From assembly GCA_009602725.1 (NCBI GenBank), contig WELB01000155.1, positions 71,955-135,954 of the forward strand: DNA of 64,000 bases. The letters are read 5' to 3'. A model generated the notes under the pieces. The model was not told the DNA's origin. It did no database searches and was given only the letters and a program-made list of their open reading frames with translations. Of the stretch, positions 38,130 through 49,600 are shown piece by piece. Position 1 is the stretch's first letter; each line of letters opens with the position of its first letter. The DNA is from Spirogloea muscicola. Taxonomy: Eukaryota; Streptophyta; Zygnematophyceae; Spirogloeales; Spirogloeaceae. Position numbers and translations under genes: made by a program.

Positions 38130-38475
38130 GGTGCCTTTGGGTCTTGTGTCCTGCTACCGCATGCGTTTGTCTATGTCGCTACAGCGTTCCCAAGCGCTTG
38201 CTTTGCATCGCCGCGCTGGTCGTGCTCTTGCAGCAGCCTCTGGCTTGCGCAGCGGGGTTGCTCTTCCTCCCCTCAGCTCATCTGACTTCCTACTGCTGAC
38301 ACGGGGTTACTAAGAGCAACCTGGCTGCCTAGCCTGTGGCTCCGTCATGAACACCTGCATGCATCTGGCTGGCTTTCACAGCCGCTCTTTTAATATCAGC
38401 AGCCGCATTCTTTGCTCATTGCTCTGCTGGCCTCTCAATGCCTTCCATTGAACGAGCTTCTCTCTCGACAGATGT
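38130..38475 (+). mobile_element. LINE-like fragment, sense: coding end and tail
   Basis: CYRMRLSMSLQRSQALALHR...RALAAASGLRSG...DFLLLTRGY-stop ends at 38313; a degraded tail follows at about 38410-38465 (GCTGGCCTCTCAATGCC). Segment 38349-38417 is also repeated at 43486-43545. Confidence 0.65.
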
Positions 38476-38650
38476 AAGCTCATCCAAAGGGGGCGAGGGC
38501 TTCAAATAGCCAGCCCAAGAAGAAGTGAAGGTCCACAGGGGTCGAAAAGTGCTGAAACACACAACTAAGCAAGTATATGCAGGATGGTTACTTGGTAACC
38601 TCAGTTAGCAGCCGCAAATTAGGAAGACTAGCTGAAGGAAACAGCTATTT
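38476..38650 (-). mobile_element. LINE-like tail fragment, antisense
   Basis: AAGGGGGCGAGGGCTTCAAA and AGCCAGCCCAAGAAGAAGTG, with remains of the coding end beyond (GGTTACTTGGTAACC region). Confidence 0.55.
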
Positions 38651-38759
38651 CTCTCAGTGTGTCAGCAATAGGACGTCAGATGAGCTGATAGAGAGGACCC
38701 CGCTCTGCAAGCGAGAGGCTGCAGTAACAAACAGCTCTCCGCATGCTGCTCTGAGTTTC

Positions 38760-38925
38760 GGGGGGGTAACTCTTTCCAGCTGCAAATTTCTCAAACTTGC
38801 GGCTGCTGACTCGGGGCTAGAAAGCCATCCGCTGTCTTTCCTTGCATAGCTGTGTGATTTTATTGCAAATTGACCCTTTGGACCTTGTCCATTCTTTCTG
38901 GGCTGGCTGTATTCGAATTTGTCAT
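38760..38925 (+). mobile_element. LINE-like fragment, sense
   Basis: CGGCTGCTGACTCGGGGCTA (coding end RLLTRG-stop) followed about 70 nt later by GGACCTTGTCCATTCTTTCT and GGGCTGGCT of the tail. Confidence 0.55.
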
Positions 38926-39497
38926 ATCAAGCACACTGTAGTAACAGGACAATTGCACTCAAGTTGGCAAGAAGTAGCTGCTTGGCTCCATGTGCACATC
39001 GCCATGGCATCTTGTCTATGTCGTCAGCAGCACAGCCCAGATTGTCTACTAGACTGAGAGGGGATGTGGTGGACTTCCGCACATGCATTTCTGCAGTACA
39101 CGAGAAAGCCATGGAGGGCAACCTTGACATGGGTACACAACCTGACAGATAAGATTTGGAGAAGTAGAGCAAAGACGCGCTCCAGTCTCCAGATTCACGC
39201 TTGCGCAATATAAACCTGTATTGTGACGATACCCTGCTACGTTTACCCCAAGCCAATGACAAGATGACTTTACAACAGACTCTTAGAAACATTCTGCCCT
39301 TGTCCATGGTACTCCAAGAATGCATGCCCTACTGGCCCCTGTCCATACCGCTTCACGCAGGATTCGCTTGCCTGTTGTGGGCCACTGACACCCTTATGTA
39401 GCACGGGAAAACGTGTCAACCTCAGTTGGCAAAAATGTGCAATAAGAGGAACTATGATTGAGGGCCACCGACTCCCCTATAAAGCATGGGACTGCTG

Positions 39498-42400
39498 TCA
39501 ACCTCGATTGGCACACATGTCCAAGAGGAGGAACACCTGAGGCGCTAAGACAAGAATGGCAATCAGTATAAGGCCTGTGCTTTGAGACATGCCACAACAA
39601 ACCGCTGCAGTACCGTCCTCTTTCCGTTTCTTCTTGCTCTTGCCAATAGGTCTCTGCCGACCAGTGATATTGTCAACTGATGACTCATCCTCTTCATCCT
39701 GCACAGACAAACCCTGGGAGATTACATACATATATCCTGCTTCAAGCATCGATAGTGAAAATATGTACCTGATATGCAAGAAGTTTTGATACAAGTAGGC
39801 AAATAAGCAAAATGAGCAGAAAATCTCATTTACTCTGATCATTGTGGCAATCCTCATTAAGAAGGAACACAACCCACCTCATCATCCTCCACATCTTCGT
39901 CCTCAGAGTGGCTGTCGTAACCTTCTCCAAGGTCCCACTGTGCAGCCTCCTTGTAGAGCGTGAATGTCTGCGGGACAATGCTGTCCCTCAAGGCCACTGC
40001 TAGCGCCTCCATCTCTCCCTTGATCACAACTGCTGAGAGTGAGACACGCTCATCCCCTGCAAACAGAAGCTGACTGCCTCTTTCGTTGAAAAGATGGAAG
40101 AAACTGCAAAGAGCGTGTGTAAGACAAATTAGTTAAGAAGCTCCGCAATGCCACCACTGAAGGTTCTTCCACCTGAGGCTGATGTCATGACTAGTTATTG
40201 CCTCCTACCAACAGCTTGACATTTGAAATTTTGTAATGTAGACAATATGTCTAAATACAGAAAGAGCTCCTTCTAAGAGCGTAACTGCGACCAGCGTGTC
40301 CCAGATATAGAAAGCATGGTCAAGAGTCACACCTGGCACAAGCTCTAGGATGGGCTGCCTGAGAATCCTTGACAGTGATATTTTTACCAGGCAGCCATTG
40401 TATGGAGGTGCTTGTTGTGCTTAGCAAGCCCTCACCCTCCCCTCCTATGTGGAATGCTATACTCAAAAAATCGTTTGTGAAGTATTCATTCTTAGTGAAT
40501 TGAAAGTCAATGGAGAAGCTTGCTCCTGATTGCCGTCTGCCAGCATCCAAAAAGTAGTATGAAAACCAGGAACAAGCAACATACCAGATTAGTTGGACAC
40601 TTAAGGCAAAGAGCAGGGAGGTAGCATAGAAGCTCTTGTAGCTCGAATCAGAGAGTGGCCATGAGTGCGCGCTTGGCAAACGGAAAATGACCTGCAACCT
40701 GACAGAGATGTCCATCAGGCTGGCAAGCACAGGTTCATCTCGGCGGCGAATAAGCTCCACAGTGGAGGGCCAGGCCTTGAGAGCCAACAGCCAGAAACGA
40801 GGAACAGCCATTTGTCCCCTGCCACAGCAGATTGACGCTGCTTCAGGTCACAAGCACCAGATAAGTAGGAATGTGAGCGGTGGATTTAAATCAATAAGGA
40901 CTGCGTAGGTTGAGGTCTGCACTCACTCTGTCTTGCCCATGACAACTATTTTCCGTTGCTGAAAAATGTCCTTGCACAATGACTCATATTTGTTTTGTAG
41001 GAAATCAACTTCCATTGCTTGCTCGTCTTTCAAGTTCCTCAGCTCCAATTGCATTGTCTGCAGTGCCCTGAGAGACAAAAGGATCATGAGATGCGGCCAA
41101 CAACGTGCAAAATGTGCAAGACCACTGCTCCATCGTGCACCAGAAGGTGTATCCTTGCCCTCCAAAACTTGGATAATTGGAACGTTTTTTAGCAATTGGC
41201 AAGCAAAAGTTTTCTTTGGAAGGCAACTCCTCATCCAGCAGCTGGGCTCAGCCATGTACACCATTGGGGTATGGCTTACTGGACACGGCGTGCAATAGTT
41301 GGCGGCAGAGCCCCAAGCCAATCACCAGCAGCCCCAACTTGCTCATATTCATCAGAAGTACTCCCTAGCTTTCCTTCCTGAGCGAGAAACTCGTCGGCTG
41401 TAAACAAGTCCACTGCACTCGGTACCACCTAGGGTGCTTGCCAATAAGCAGCACCACGGGAAATCAGTGACTAAAGCGTCAACATATCAGAAAGAAGGCA
41501 GAAAGAGTGTATACTATCTCATATAGCAGCATGCACTCATCGATAGACAAGAAGCTGGCCAGTTGCATGAGGACGAATACTGAGGCTGACATAAGTACCC
41601 AGTCCTTGCTACCAGGAAGTAATACACAGCAAGCTGACTCTACTGCAGATATCACACCTCTTGCCACAAGGTCATGAGGATCTCTTGATGGCTTTCAGAT
41701 AGGCGTGGAGGTCCAGCATCTTCAAGCTTTAGTCCCTCCAGAACATGTAGAACTGGCCCTTCATCGTCCTCATCATCGTTTTCTGCATCCGCTTGACCCT
41801 TCCTCTTTTCCTTTTTCGAAAAAGGGTCTTCTACTGAGAAGAAGTTGAAGAAGGATTGACATGGTTTTAATCTCGTGGTAACCGCTGCGTCACCCCCCCG
41901 TTTTACCTTGCCTGCCTGATTAAGCAACACATTGTCAACCATCATCAACAGATCCCACGCATGTCTACAGCTGCTCTCACTTGCACAAGACGTGTGGGTA
42001 GATCTCGTCCAAGCGGCCTCAACTATTCTATTTGCCTGCCTTATCGGAATGAGCTTAGGTCAATGGTGGCACACCTTCCCCTTCTTCACTTGTTTGATGA
42101 CCTGACGAATTGTGAGGTTATTCTCCTGATTTTTCCACCTGATTGGTGTGGATCCTTGCACAACGGCTTCCCGCAAAGGCTCTCCAGCAGTCACGAAATG
42201 AACTTCTTTGGTTAGCACTTTATCGTGGAAATATGGATTCGGCCGAAAAAGGAACTCTACACAATAACTGCAATCAGCATCCAAGCAGTTTACAATCTTA
42301 GAAAGGTAGTGTGCTCTCCAGGAAACAAACAGCTATCTGCAAGCTGTTTGCAGTAAAGACATCTGTACTATGCTTGTCTATTGGTGCAATGCAAAAGAGA

Positions 42401-43368
42401 AAGAATGTAGCCAATGATTTCATGGTGGGCTTTCCGTCAAGCGTTCAGGCGCTTAAGACGAAGTAAGACCCCTGTCTATGACTTCAAGAAATCAGTCATG
42501 TGAGCGAAAGTTACCCAGGAGCTTCTCTTGGCACAATGAGCTTTACGTCTTGAAGGTAAACAAGGGCAGGTTCATCTCGCCTCTTCACGTACTCGGAGAT
42601 AGTGTCCTGACACATAGGCACGATAAGTGAGTAACCAGCCTGGTAATCTCCTAGATTACATCTGATTTACACGGTAACCTTTCAAAGGAAGATGCAGGTA
42701 TCAGCTACAAATCATTCGAAGTGTTGAAATTTTAGCCTTCCAGATTCTTGAGTCACCTTAACGCTGAACGAGAATAGTCATCTAATCTGAGCTGATCTCT
42801 CTAGATTGCCAGATTCTCGTGACATTTAAGTAGGCAGCATCTACCTGATTCTTCAGTACACTAAGCCAGAAGTATGGAATGCCCTTGTGCTGTTTCTGCG
42901 AGGTTGGAGGTGGAGCATCCCCCGATTCGGCCACCTCTCCCACCTCCTCATCCGTGGGCTCGCCCTCGCCATTAATGATCTTTCGCCTCCGCTGTCCGCA
43001 AACAACTTGGCCTGCTACGTAAGGATGGAAGGTGAAGGAATGTGCTCAATGATGCTAAAGAAGAGCACTAGGCCTGCCTGCTGTGGATTGCCGAGGCAGG
43101 GGCGAGTAAGCGGACCTCGTAGAGCGGCTTGCACTGCTCGAGGAAGTTCCGCCCGAGCTTCAGTTTCTCGGCCGCCTGCTGCGCTGCGAGCTTGTCTATC
43201 TTATTCTGCAGCCCGCAAAGACTGCGGCGCGACTGCGTCAGGGAGTGGTGCAGGCCAGCAGCCGGCTCGGCCGCAAGCGGCCTGCAGGCGGCGCGGCCGG
43301 GCGGCCAGGCGGTCGACCTGCAGGGCCTCGAGCGCCGCCAGAGCCGCCTGGTCAGGCGCCGGCGCCAT
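39498..43368 (-). CDS. tandem double NAP-domain (nucleosome assembly protein-like) histone chaperone
   Basis: NAP-family proteins bind histones H2A-H2B and deliver them to chromatin. Twelve exons: 43318-43368, 43116-43205, 42845-42991, 42515-42606, 42102-42267, 41658-41915, 41280-41428, 40927-41067, 40699-40818, 40333-40536, 39878-40103, 39498-39698; 1845 nt, 614 aa. NAP copy 1 (about residues 1-285): EALQNKIDKLAAQQAAEKL, KPLYERRRKIINGEGEPTD, KGIPYFWLSVLKNQ, YVKRRDEPALVYLQDVKL, FRPNPYFHDKVLTKEVHF, SFFNFFSVEDP, LWQEVVPSAVDLFTADEF. Copy 2 (about 305-545): LPPTIARRVQALQTMQLELR, VPRFWLLALK, LIRRRDEPVLASLMDISV, FSIDFQFTKNEYFTNDF, TSIQWLPGKNITV, SFFHLF, LRDSIVPQTFTLY, then an acidic tail (DSHSEDEDVEDDE) and KKKRK. 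Exon 41280-41428 joins the end of copy 1 to the start of copy 2 without a stop. The last 25 residues are hydrophobic (LILIAILVLAPQVFLLLD), unexpected for a NAP; that last exon end is less certain. Confidence 0.85.
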
Positions 43369-44899
43369 GGCCGTGACTGCCGCGCACCCGAGCAGCGGCA
43401 CTTGGGAGACTGGTAGAGCTTCCGTCTGCAGCTCACTTGTACAGTCTATGCTTCGGCCCCCTTTTCATGAACCCACCCTCCGTATGCACCTGACTGGCTT
43501 TTACAGCCGCTCTTCTAATATCAGCAGCCGAAATCTTTTGCATACTGAGGAAGACTCCTCCAGATGGCTGTGATTGACCAGCCCAGAATAATGAATGAAA
43601 AAAGTTTGAAGGGCTCAGAAATGCGCTAAAGCGCACAGCAACTCAAGTGGCCACTAGGTGCTCAATATCCCTTGAGATGGGCTTGACAGCTGCATATCAG
43701 AAGAAATTGCTCGCCCATAGAAAAAAGAGGGGCTAGCAAAGCCAAGCCCAGAAAATAATCGACAAAAGCCAAAGGCCACAAAAAAGGAAGCAAGCGCGGC
43801 CAGATTAACTGGTGGCTGGGAGAGGCCAGCCCAAAAGATGGACAAGGTCTGAAGGAGTCGGAGTGTAAAAACGGTGCCGAGAAGGAAAAAATTACACACC
43901 AGGACACGAAATAATGCAGATGGATGCTCAGTATCCACGAGTGAGCAACAGCAAGTCAGCATAACTCGAGGCAGCTGCATGTCGTTCTTGTGACGACGAG
44001 TTCCGGCTTGTTTGCAGCGTGCTCAGGCTAATGCTTTGCACCAGAAAGCTGGGCGAGCTCTAGTTGGTGGCAGAAGGGCGTCATATCTGCCATCTAGTAT
44101 TCAGGCTTCGATTAGCGACCTTAATGTTTTGACCAGTGGTTACTGAGCGGGTTAGGTAGGTCTTCGAGTATGCTTGCCTTCGTACTTGGCCATTTGGCTT
44201 TCGTTTATTTCTAATACACGAAATTTCCTGAGAGCAGCCTCCGGTCAGAGAAACTGCTCTGCATAGGCCTCGCCTTACAACTTTGCTCTAGCTTTTTGCC
44301 TGAACAGTGTATTGGCTTAACTCGGCGTCCGTTTAAGTGCATACGCACACCGCGCTCTCTGTCTTCGTACTGTGAAGGCGAGACGGTTCTGTAGGTTGCA
44401 GAATGAAAAGAATGTCGAGATTCTTCTGTCCCAGAAGGTTGACCATGACCACGGCCTGCGCACCAAGCAGCACCTATAGACAACCGTTGGTAGCCCGCCA
44501 TCACATGAAGAAAACAACCTCCGCCATTGCATCATGCAGACCCCTGCATGGCCACAACGTACCCAACAGAGCTCCGGCAGTCGTTGCAGGCGAGAGCTTG
44601 AGAACCAGGCCGTCTCTCATGTGGAACAGACCCCGCTCCTCTGGGTCTCTGTTGGCCCTTATCCAATCTTTGGGGCTGGCCTTTCACAGGCATTGGCCCT
44701 ATGAAACCTCCTCCTTTGTCAAGAGCTCCTCTCCACTTCAGAAAAGCTTCTTGAAGGCCTGAGTGCTTCGTGGCTGCTTGATTCACAGTGTGCTCTAGAG
44801 CTTTCTCTGGCCCCTTCGAACTTTGATTCTTCTTTTTCTGCGCTGGCCTCTCACAGCCACCGCTGTTCACTTGGAAGAGGATTCACTTGGAAGCGCTGA
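43369..44899. mobile_element. mosaic of LINE-like fragments upstream of the NAP gene
   Basis: About 43450-43680: repeat shared with 38349-38417, then GGCTGTGATTGACCAGCCCA. About 43700-43870: antisense tail GAGGGGCTAGCAAAGCCAAG, then a 50-bp stretch identical to 36934-36980 (GCGGCCAGATTAACTGGTGG, GAGAGGCCAGCCCAAAAGA). About 44005-44160: copy of the 37600-37780 unit. About 44660-44730 and 44805-44890: two sense tails (GGGGCTGGCCTTTCACAGGC; GCGCTGGCCTCTCACAGCCA). No intact coding sequence and no host gene recognised. Confidence 0.55.
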
Positions 44900-44916
44900 T
44901 CCGATTCTCCTGGAAG

Positions 44917-45960
44917 AAGTGGCTCTCCCAATGGGGGCAAGGGCTGTGAGAAGCCAGCCCGAAAAGAATGACAAGGTTCGAAGGGGCCAAACTACGAGCT
45001 AAGCAGCGACTGCGGGGCCTGAAGAGGCTATAGCAGAACGGGGGAGGATGGACCACTTAGTAGTTACGAGTGAGGAGCCTCACATCCGACAGACTAGCTG
45101 CCGGTAAACTATCCCCCTGACGAAAGCCGGAGGCCGCAGCGAGAGCACGGCCAGCACGCAGATGCAAGGCGTGGGCCATGGACCGCTGGAGGGAGACGGA
45201 CAAGCGCATACGATACACCTGAGCCCACGAGCCAGCGGCGTTGAAGTCAGCCGGCTCACCGCGCCTGCGGGACACAGCGCGCCGTGCAAGCCTGGCCAAC
45301 AGGTCGAGCCAGTGGGATCCGAGAGCCCCATGCACGTCCACAGCCAGGGGGACGAACTCGTCGGCAGCCGGGTGGTCGGCGTGTTTGGCCGCCTTGCTGC
45401 GAGCGGCCTTTGCCGCAGCGTGGCCAGCCCGCGAGGCAGAAAGCCCCGGGTTGGAGCGGTCGACCACATCAGTGGTGACCACATCGGCAATGATGCACCC
45501 GCCACCGCCCGTCGTGGACGCCACCAGGTCGACGCGGCGCGTGTGGAGTCCGTCGGCCCTCTGGAGGATGGGCATGACAGAAGTATTCTCCATGGCAACT
45601 GTGTATCCGGCCTCCTGAAAGATGCCGAACATACCGTCGCGGAGGAGGTCGTCAGCGGCTGTGCGCTCGCCGCCAGTGGCGCAGCGAAGGATATGCGCCG
45701 CTAGCTCCGCCGGGTCCGTCGACCGCTTCCCACACTCACACTGCAGCACGCCAAGCAGACAGGGCGGGGGAAGACCCAACAGGCGATGGGTGGCCGTACG
45801 GAAGAGTTCGTCCGGCATCCTGAGGGCGTCGTACAGGGGGAGCGCGGACAGCCAGGCTGCCGCGCCAGGGGAGGCGGCCGACAGCAGCCGAGCATGGCCT
45901 CGCACGGCTGTGGGAGGGAGGAGCTGCAGAGTGGCCGTGAAGGACGCCTTGTCAACTGTT
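44917..45960 (-). mobile_element. LINE-like element, recent 5'-truncated copy with target-site duplication
   Basis: The tail starts at 44917 and the coding frame runs on the minus strand from the 5'-truncated end near 45957 to the stop at 45057. It encodes the C-terminal part of the element's polyprotein: GAAAWLSALPLYDALRMPDE, a zinc-knuckle-like C-x-C...H-x4-C (CECGKRS...HILRC), a nuclease-like block with E...R-V-D-L-V and ADVVTTDVVD, then the conserved end RMRLSVSLQRSMAHALHLRA. The arrangement resembles C-terminal restriction-like endonucleases of some non-LTR elements (inference). Flanked by CTGGAAG at 44910-44916 and 45961-45967. The frame is open across the whole copy, and 45003-45391 is nearly identical to 7263-7650, so this is the youngest insertion seen. 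Confidence 0.75.
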
Positions 45961-46230
45961 CTGGAAGCGTCTTCTCTTTCTTCTTATGCCTGTTGGGCTT
46001 GTCATCCTTGAGCTCTACTGCCACCAAAGCGCCAATCACGGCCATTTGCCCACTTGCGCGTGCGTATAGCTTAGCTGCCGTCAAGCCGCCTTGCCACGGA
46101 ATTCTGGATCCGCCCACCGCGATAGGACGGTCAAAGGAATATTCTTTCCGACTATGACAGATTTGACAGCTTAGCTTTGGCTTAAATTTGAATATGCAAC
46201 GACTCCGGCAGGGAGGTCGCACCTCGCCTG
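45961..46230 (-). CDS. possible first exon of a host gene, cut by the LINE insertion
   Basis: On the minus strand, divergent from the kinesin gene, an ATG near 46047 opens MAVIGALVAVELKDDKPNRH followed by KKKEKTLP, and the LINE-like element begins directly after at the target-site duplication. The frame upstream (FDRPIAVGGSRIPWQGGLTA) is also open. I do not recognise the protein. It could be a real gene interrupted at its first exon, or only chance coding in a promoter. Confidence 0.25.
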
Positions 46231-46693
46231 GGAAGTCGCCGGCGCGTCGTCTGCCAGTCGCAGCTCGTCGCCTGCTGGTCGCGCCGCACGCTGTGGCGCG
46301 CGCCGCACGCTGTCGCGCGCCTGCCTGTACCCGCAGATTGAGGCCCAGAGCCGAGCCGGCAAATTCGCCCTCGCCGCTTGCGGCGCCCCGTCCGCCGCCC
46401 TCGTCGCCCTCGCCTGCGCGACCAGCCGCCGCCACGCCGGCAAGCTCGGAAGCTCCTGCTGCCTGCGATGTTTTACGCTCGGCGGCGCGTTCCCCCTCTG
46501 AAGTTTCCCAGCAGCGGTGGCATTGAAGCGGCAGCCACAGGCCAACAGCGCTCTTGGTTATGTCATGTCGGGTCGCCAAACAGACGCTGGTGAAGCTCCG
46601 GCAGAAGGATCTCTGCAGGCAACACCCATTTTCGGGGTTCCCCTGCGGAAGGAAAAGTAATTGCAGAGAGTAGCTGGGAGGAGATCCTATGGT
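46231..46693. promoter_or_regulatory. GC-rich upstream region of the kinesin gene
   Basis: GC-rich leader. An alternative in-frame start at 46565 (MSGRQTDAGEAP...) spliced from about 46654 to 46729 is possible for the kinesin, which would change only its first residues. Confidence 0.4.
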
Positions 46694-49600
46694 ATGACAG
46701 CTGGAGGTACAAGCTCCCAGTCATCAAGCAGCTTCCCTGACGAGGACGGCAGCGGTCCTTCTCCACACCGAGTAAGCCAGAGCGGCATAAGAGTCGTCAA
46801 CGACATTCTCCTCCAAATGAGACGGGCAGAGCTGATAGGTTGGTGATGTAAGAGTCCCTGCTGCAGTATTGGAGTCTGTGTTCGTTCGTATCATGCTTTC
46901 TCAGTTTGGCATCTTCGCACAATCATCATAGCGGCGCTCCAGACATTTGCAGGCCAAAGATTTCTGACCAAATTGCATCAGCTTCGAGATCAAAAGACAG
47001 TCCTGTTCCATCCAACAGAGAGTTCACGGTCAATTAACCAGTAAGTGCAGCTGTTCGATCACAGAGGCACGCAGGCATGAGGCAGCGGCGTTCATAGCAA
47101 ACCTGCTGGGAGACATCACACCAAGCAAGCCGTCCGAAGAAGAGTTTCGCAGATATCTTAGGAATGGGACTGTACTTTGCAGGCTTGTGAATGTTGCTCT
47201 GCCAGGGTTTAAGTGCAAGGTGTGCCCCACTGCTTCCCTGTCAACAATATGCTAATGTCCTGTACATGCAAAGATATCAGCCAGAGCCGATTTGGTACAA
47301 TAAGCAAGGGGCATGCCATTGCAACTCGGCATGCGCTAAGCTGCGCTGCATGCTGACTAGGGTAGTTTATGTGCAGGTAGCAGAAGGGCAACTGGATCAG
47401 TCGGTCTGCACTTCTGGTCCTTTCTCTCCTCGGAGAGACATATATCACACCCTGGAAAATCTTGAGCAAGTCATCAAAGCGCTGCGCAGCATTGGGGCTC
47501 CAGCCTTTCAGATTGCAGATTTAGAGAAGGTAGGCTGACGTTTGGTAGCCTGTACTTCGTTTGCTTGACATGCTTACAGAAGCACCGGAATGTGCAGAGA
47601 CTGCATCAGCGGTGTGTTGATGACAATTGTGATGTGTTACTGAGTCAGGAGCACACCTCTCAAGGCGCAACTGCACGCGTGGTTGACTCTATTCTTGCTC
47701 TTAAGTCGTACTACACCTGGCAGAGAGCTGGTCACACAGGGATCTGGACTCATGTGCCCTCACTTAAGTCACCAAAGGAGGTACCTCGCTGGACGCCAGC
47801 TGGAAATAGCATCCAACGCCAGACAGCCACTGGGGTCTACTCTCCGAGAATCTCTTGTAGCAGGGCTTTGAAAGGGCAGAGTGAAATACCAGACAACGAA
47901 GCTCCACCTATACAAGGCGAGACTGCAGGAGGTACGCCAGAACATGAGCCTGTGGTTCACGAGCCTAGGCACCAAGGTTCCCATAGTCTCAAGCGGAAGC
48001 TTGAGAGGAGCTTTGTAGCTGGTTCCTCCTCAACAGAAACTGGTGTAGGCAAGCAGCCTTTAGAACAGAAAGGAACAAGTCAGATTTTACAAGTACTCGA
48101 GGCAGGTGTCCCACGAGTGCTGAGCATGGACAGCCCTCCACCACCATCCAAAGCTGCTAAATCAGGCGGAACAGCGGCTGAGATGACGAGTCAGATGCAG
48201 CTTGAGGAGCATGCGGCAAGCAACACTTTGCCATTGAGTGTCGAGGTTTCAGATGATAAACCAGGAGAGCATGGCTCTAAAGACTGCCTACCTGAGGTCC
48301 TTTTGACACCTCATGGTCTTGGTAGAGTAGCTCTACCAGCTAAGAGCAGGGTAGGACAATCTGCTGATGGCGTGTCAAGAGGTGTTCGTTTGCGAAGCCT
48401 GGCACAGAGCTCAGACCTGACTCTATCTTCAAGCCAGCGCCTTGCATCTGAAGAACAAGTGAAGAGCTTGCGAGATAAGAAGTATTTAGAGGAGCAGAAG
48501 ACACCAAGCATGCACACGGGAGGTACTTTGAAGTGATACTGAATGCATGCAAGCAAGTTGCTAGCAAGGCGTGCAGAAGCTGTCATCACCTTATTCTCTC
48601 TGACGGTTGTGTTTATATGGCGTCTATTTCAGAGAAATCGGCGGCATCACTCATAAATAAGCTTGCATCCACTCTTCGTAAGCAGTTGCTGCCGTCACGT
48701 GTTTCCATCCCCAGTGGTTCCTTTCTGAAGGAACATGGAGACGTACCGTGGAGAAGCTCATGTACTGCTTCAGAAGTGAGTCTTTGCCTGGCTGTGAGTT
48801 GGGTGTAGAATGGCTGCAGACTTTGCAGTGAGACGGCAAACTTATTGGGGGTCATGTACCTGACAATATGACTACTCTACAGACACTGACGCAGCCGGCG
48901 GTGGATGACTTGCTCAACACTGCCCCTGCACTGTCGGTATGACCAACCAGCAGATGCTTGTACCCGAGTGTTTGGCCTTAATGTGGAACATGATCGTGCT
49001 AGGTCAAGCGCTACAGATGTCAAGGTGCTGCTTTATGTTTGTTGACAGGAGAGTATAGGGTGACAACCCACCTGCCAGGAATGCTTCACTGCTTGCAGGT
49101 AGTTGACGTGTTCTTGAGCATGCTCAAGGAGGAGTTTGGAAGGCGCATTGCTACCCTGACAAAACGTGCCGAATCTGTGAGAAGCTTTAGATGTCTTCAC
49201 TTGGATACCTTGGGCAGCTGTGTCGAGTGTTACTCACCTGCTTCCATGGTCTTTCAATTAGCTTTGAAACACCTAGAAATTACCATTGATGAGGCTGGAC
49301 AATACTAAGCATCAAGAGGTCTTGACAGCTAGTTTGCATCTCTGCAGGTACAGACGGATATCCTCAGGCACACAAAGCATAAGCAAGAATTGGAGGCAGC
49401 ATGTTGTGCTGCTAGTCGCTCTCTTTCAAAGGTACGTTCCCCAATCTTCGCATGTCAGGTTCAATAAGAAGTCATGTGTTTCAGAATCATGACCAGGACA
49501 TACATGACCTCAGGCAGGTCGTGCGTCTGTGCAGGATGTGCACTGCAGCAAAGAGTATGCAAGCCTGTCTACAGACATACTTCAGGCAGAGAGTGCTCTA

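Noticed and set aside
40320-40811. Continuous open frame through the intron between two exons of NAP copy 2
   Set aside because: Read-through would insert about 45 hydrophobic residues between the conserved blocks LMDISV and GASFSIDF. Splicing at 40699/40536 restores the NAP order and the overall frame.
47565-48536. Apparent 323-aa single-exon gene
   Set aside because: It contains the end of the CH domain ([16 protein letters not shown]) and joins in phase to exons on both sides, so it is an internal exon of the kinesin.
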